A DNA stretch of 64,000 nucleotides from UBA1845 sp002338715 (lineage in GTDB: Bacteria; Planctomycetota; Phycisphaerae; UBA1845). Shown here piece by piece: positions 63,036 to 64,000 of the stretch. The notes beneath the pieces are model-generated. The model ran no database searches. It was not told the DNA's origin and was given only the letters and a program-made list of their open reading frames with translations. The translations under genes and the position numbers were made by a program. The DNA is taken from contig DAORAL010000030.1 in assembly GCA_035344155.1 (NCBI GenBank), forward strand, positions 1-64,000. The letters are read 5' to 3'. The stretch's first letter is position 1, and each line of letters starts with the position of its first letter.

Positions 63036-63354
63036 TCCAGTCCGTAGGGTGGGCCGTGCCCACCGCCGTTTGAATTCCAACGACATAGCGGGGACAACCC
63101 CCATTTCGTTTCACGTCCCAGAATCATCAAGGTCATCCGCGTTTCCTGCGAGTTCCCCCAATACTTGGCATTCGTCCGGTTCATATTGCACACTTCGATC
63201 GCGGTGGGTGCAGTCAAATTATTAAGCTTGCCTAACCTCGAAAGAGCCTCGATTGAGGCGACGATATCCGAAGTAACGGGCCTTGTATGTGAGCAGTTGG
63301 CACATGTCCGGGTCGGTTGTTTGGATAAAGATGACTTGATTTGGGAGACGACCT
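63036..63354. other. Intergenic stretch with one palindromic repeat unit
   Basis: No gene is seen in these 319 bases. The repeat at 63044-63064 begins eight bases after the preceding stop. Confidence 0.55.
63044..63064. repeat. Single copy of the GTAGGGTGGGCC palindromic unit
   Basis: gtagggtgggccgtgcccacc differs by one base (cGt for cAt) from the left arm of the paired element at 8487. Its core ggtgggc/gcccacc is palindromic. Two sites 54 kb apart, both just outside coding sequence, indicate a dispersed family. Confidence 0.82.
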
Positions 63355-64000
63355 ATGCAAGTGGCCAGCCCACCGGTAAGACCTTCGCCGCGACAGGCCG
63401 AATCGGCGCCCGAACCGTGCAGCGTGCAACGGTTCTATCCGCCGCCGATCGAAGAGTGGCGCGAGACAGGGCTGCCGGGTACGCTCCTCGAAGCGCTCGT
63501 CATCAAGTGCCTGTTCACGTCCGGCGAACAGACGGGTCGCAACGTTTCCAAAGCACTCGCTCTTCCTCCGAAGCCCGTGCTCGATGTTCTTCAATCGCTT
63601 AAGAACGCCCAACTCGCGTACTACAAAGACAGTGCGACGATGGGCGACTTTCAGTATGCACTGAGTGAAGCCGGTCGCGATCGTGCGCGCAAGCTGCTCG
63701 ACGAAAGCATGTACGTCGGAGCCGCCCCGGTACCTTTTGAGTATTACGTTGAGTCCGTTTCCGCGCAGTCGATCACGACGGAAAAGCCCGGTGTCAAAGA
63801 AGTGCAAGCCGCATTCTCCGACGTGGTTATTTCCGACGCGATGCAGCGTCGACTCGGACCGGCGATCAACTCCGGTCGCGGTCTGTTTCTCTACGGCGCA
63901 CCGGGTAACGGCAAGACCACGATGGCCGAACGCATCACCCGCTGCTTCGGTTCGCACATCTGGATTCCGCACGCGATCTACGTCGATGGCGAGATCATCA
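63355..64000 (+). CDS. AAA-type ATPase with N-terminal winged-helix-like region, 3' end outside the window
   Basis: The frame runs from ATG 63355, with GGGAG eight bases upstream, to the window end without a stop: 215 codons. After a Pro-rich start, residues about 30-115 look like a winged-helix module (GLPGTLLEALVIKCLFTSG, LDVLQSLKNAQLAYYKD, YALSEAGRDRARKLL). The ATPase domain then begins, with Walker A LYGAPGNGKTTMAERI near residue 183 and DGEI at the edge. Proteins of this plan are widespread in Planctomycetota but I know no function. The Walker B, sensor and any C-terminal parts are not in view. Confidence 0.82.
   Translation, partial: MQVASPPVRPSPRQAESAPEPCSVQRFYPPPIEEWRETGLPGTLLEALVIKCLFTSGEQTGRNVSKALALPPKPVLDVLQSLKNAQLAYYKDSATMGDFQYALSEAGRDRARKLLDESMYVGAAPVPFEYYVESVSAQSITTEKPGVKEVQAAFSDVVISDAMQRRLGPAINSGRGLFLYGAPGNGKTTMAERITRCFGSHIWIPHAIYVDGEII

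Overview
The window reads as ordinary, gene-dense chromosome of a Planctomycetota bacterium, most likely of the class Phycisphaerae. This is inferred from gene content, not from a marker gene. The clues are a PEP-CTERM surface protein, Asp-rich thrombospondin-3-type repeats with CGCG spacers, a dockerin-like tail on a secreted enzyme, a zinc-ribbon ending in CPECG on a small membrane protein, secreted PQQ-propeller and FKBP proteins, and a division and cell-wall (dcw) cluster that stops before ftsA and ftsZ. No rRNA, tRNA, CRISPR array, prophage, transposase or plasmid gene was seen.

Layout. Positions 1-6200 hold small accessory genes: a broken alpha/beta hydrolase, a ferredoxin, two unknown membrane proteins, a VOC protein, a LOG-family protein and an ankyrin protein. 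Positions 6198-12858 (minus strand) form an Fe-S cluster assembly operon in the order rrf2-sufB-sufC-sufD-sufS-sufU-sufT. A sigma-70 family factor and glnS follow on the same strand. Positions 16500-25300 carry mostly exported proteins: a vanadium-type haloperoxidase, an Asp-rich lipoprotein with a zincin motif, a trypsin-like lipoprotein, Hsp20, a frameshifted DUF1460 gene and a LolA-like protein. Positions 25346-42854 mix housekeeping and envelope genes: mutS2 without its Smr domain, an HtrA protease, a tyrA fusion, a PQQ-propeller/esterase-like fusion, a PEP-CTERM protein, a five-domain FKBP protein, a CPBP protease, miaA, an ABC exporter pair and a glycosyltransferase.

Positions 43159-60338 are the dcw cluster on the plus strand: mraZ, rsmH, a LysM protein, ftsL-like, ftsI, murE, murF, mraY, ftsW, murG, murC, murB, ddl, ftsQ-like. 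Short overlaps (murE/murF, ftsW/murG, murC/murB) point to co-transcription. murD is absent from its usual place between mraY and ftsW, where a 24-bp inverted repeat sits instead. Two polytopic membrane proteins follow ftsQ where ftsA and ftsZ would be expected. MurE carries a DNPRHEDP motif, which predicts meso-diaminopimelate peptidoglycan. The window ends with a TIM-barrel isomerase-like gene and the first 215 codons of an AAA ATPase.

The most notable observations are the FKBP protein with three intact and two degenerate domains, the propeller/esterase fusion whose nucleophile serine is glycine, the altered dcw cluster (inserted LysM gene, no murD, a 534-base gap after mraZ, paired membrane proteins at its end), and palindromic repeats arranged as inverted pairs. 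I found no clear candidate for a wholly new multi-gene system. The two membrane proteins after ftsQ are the best lead for undescribed envelope function.
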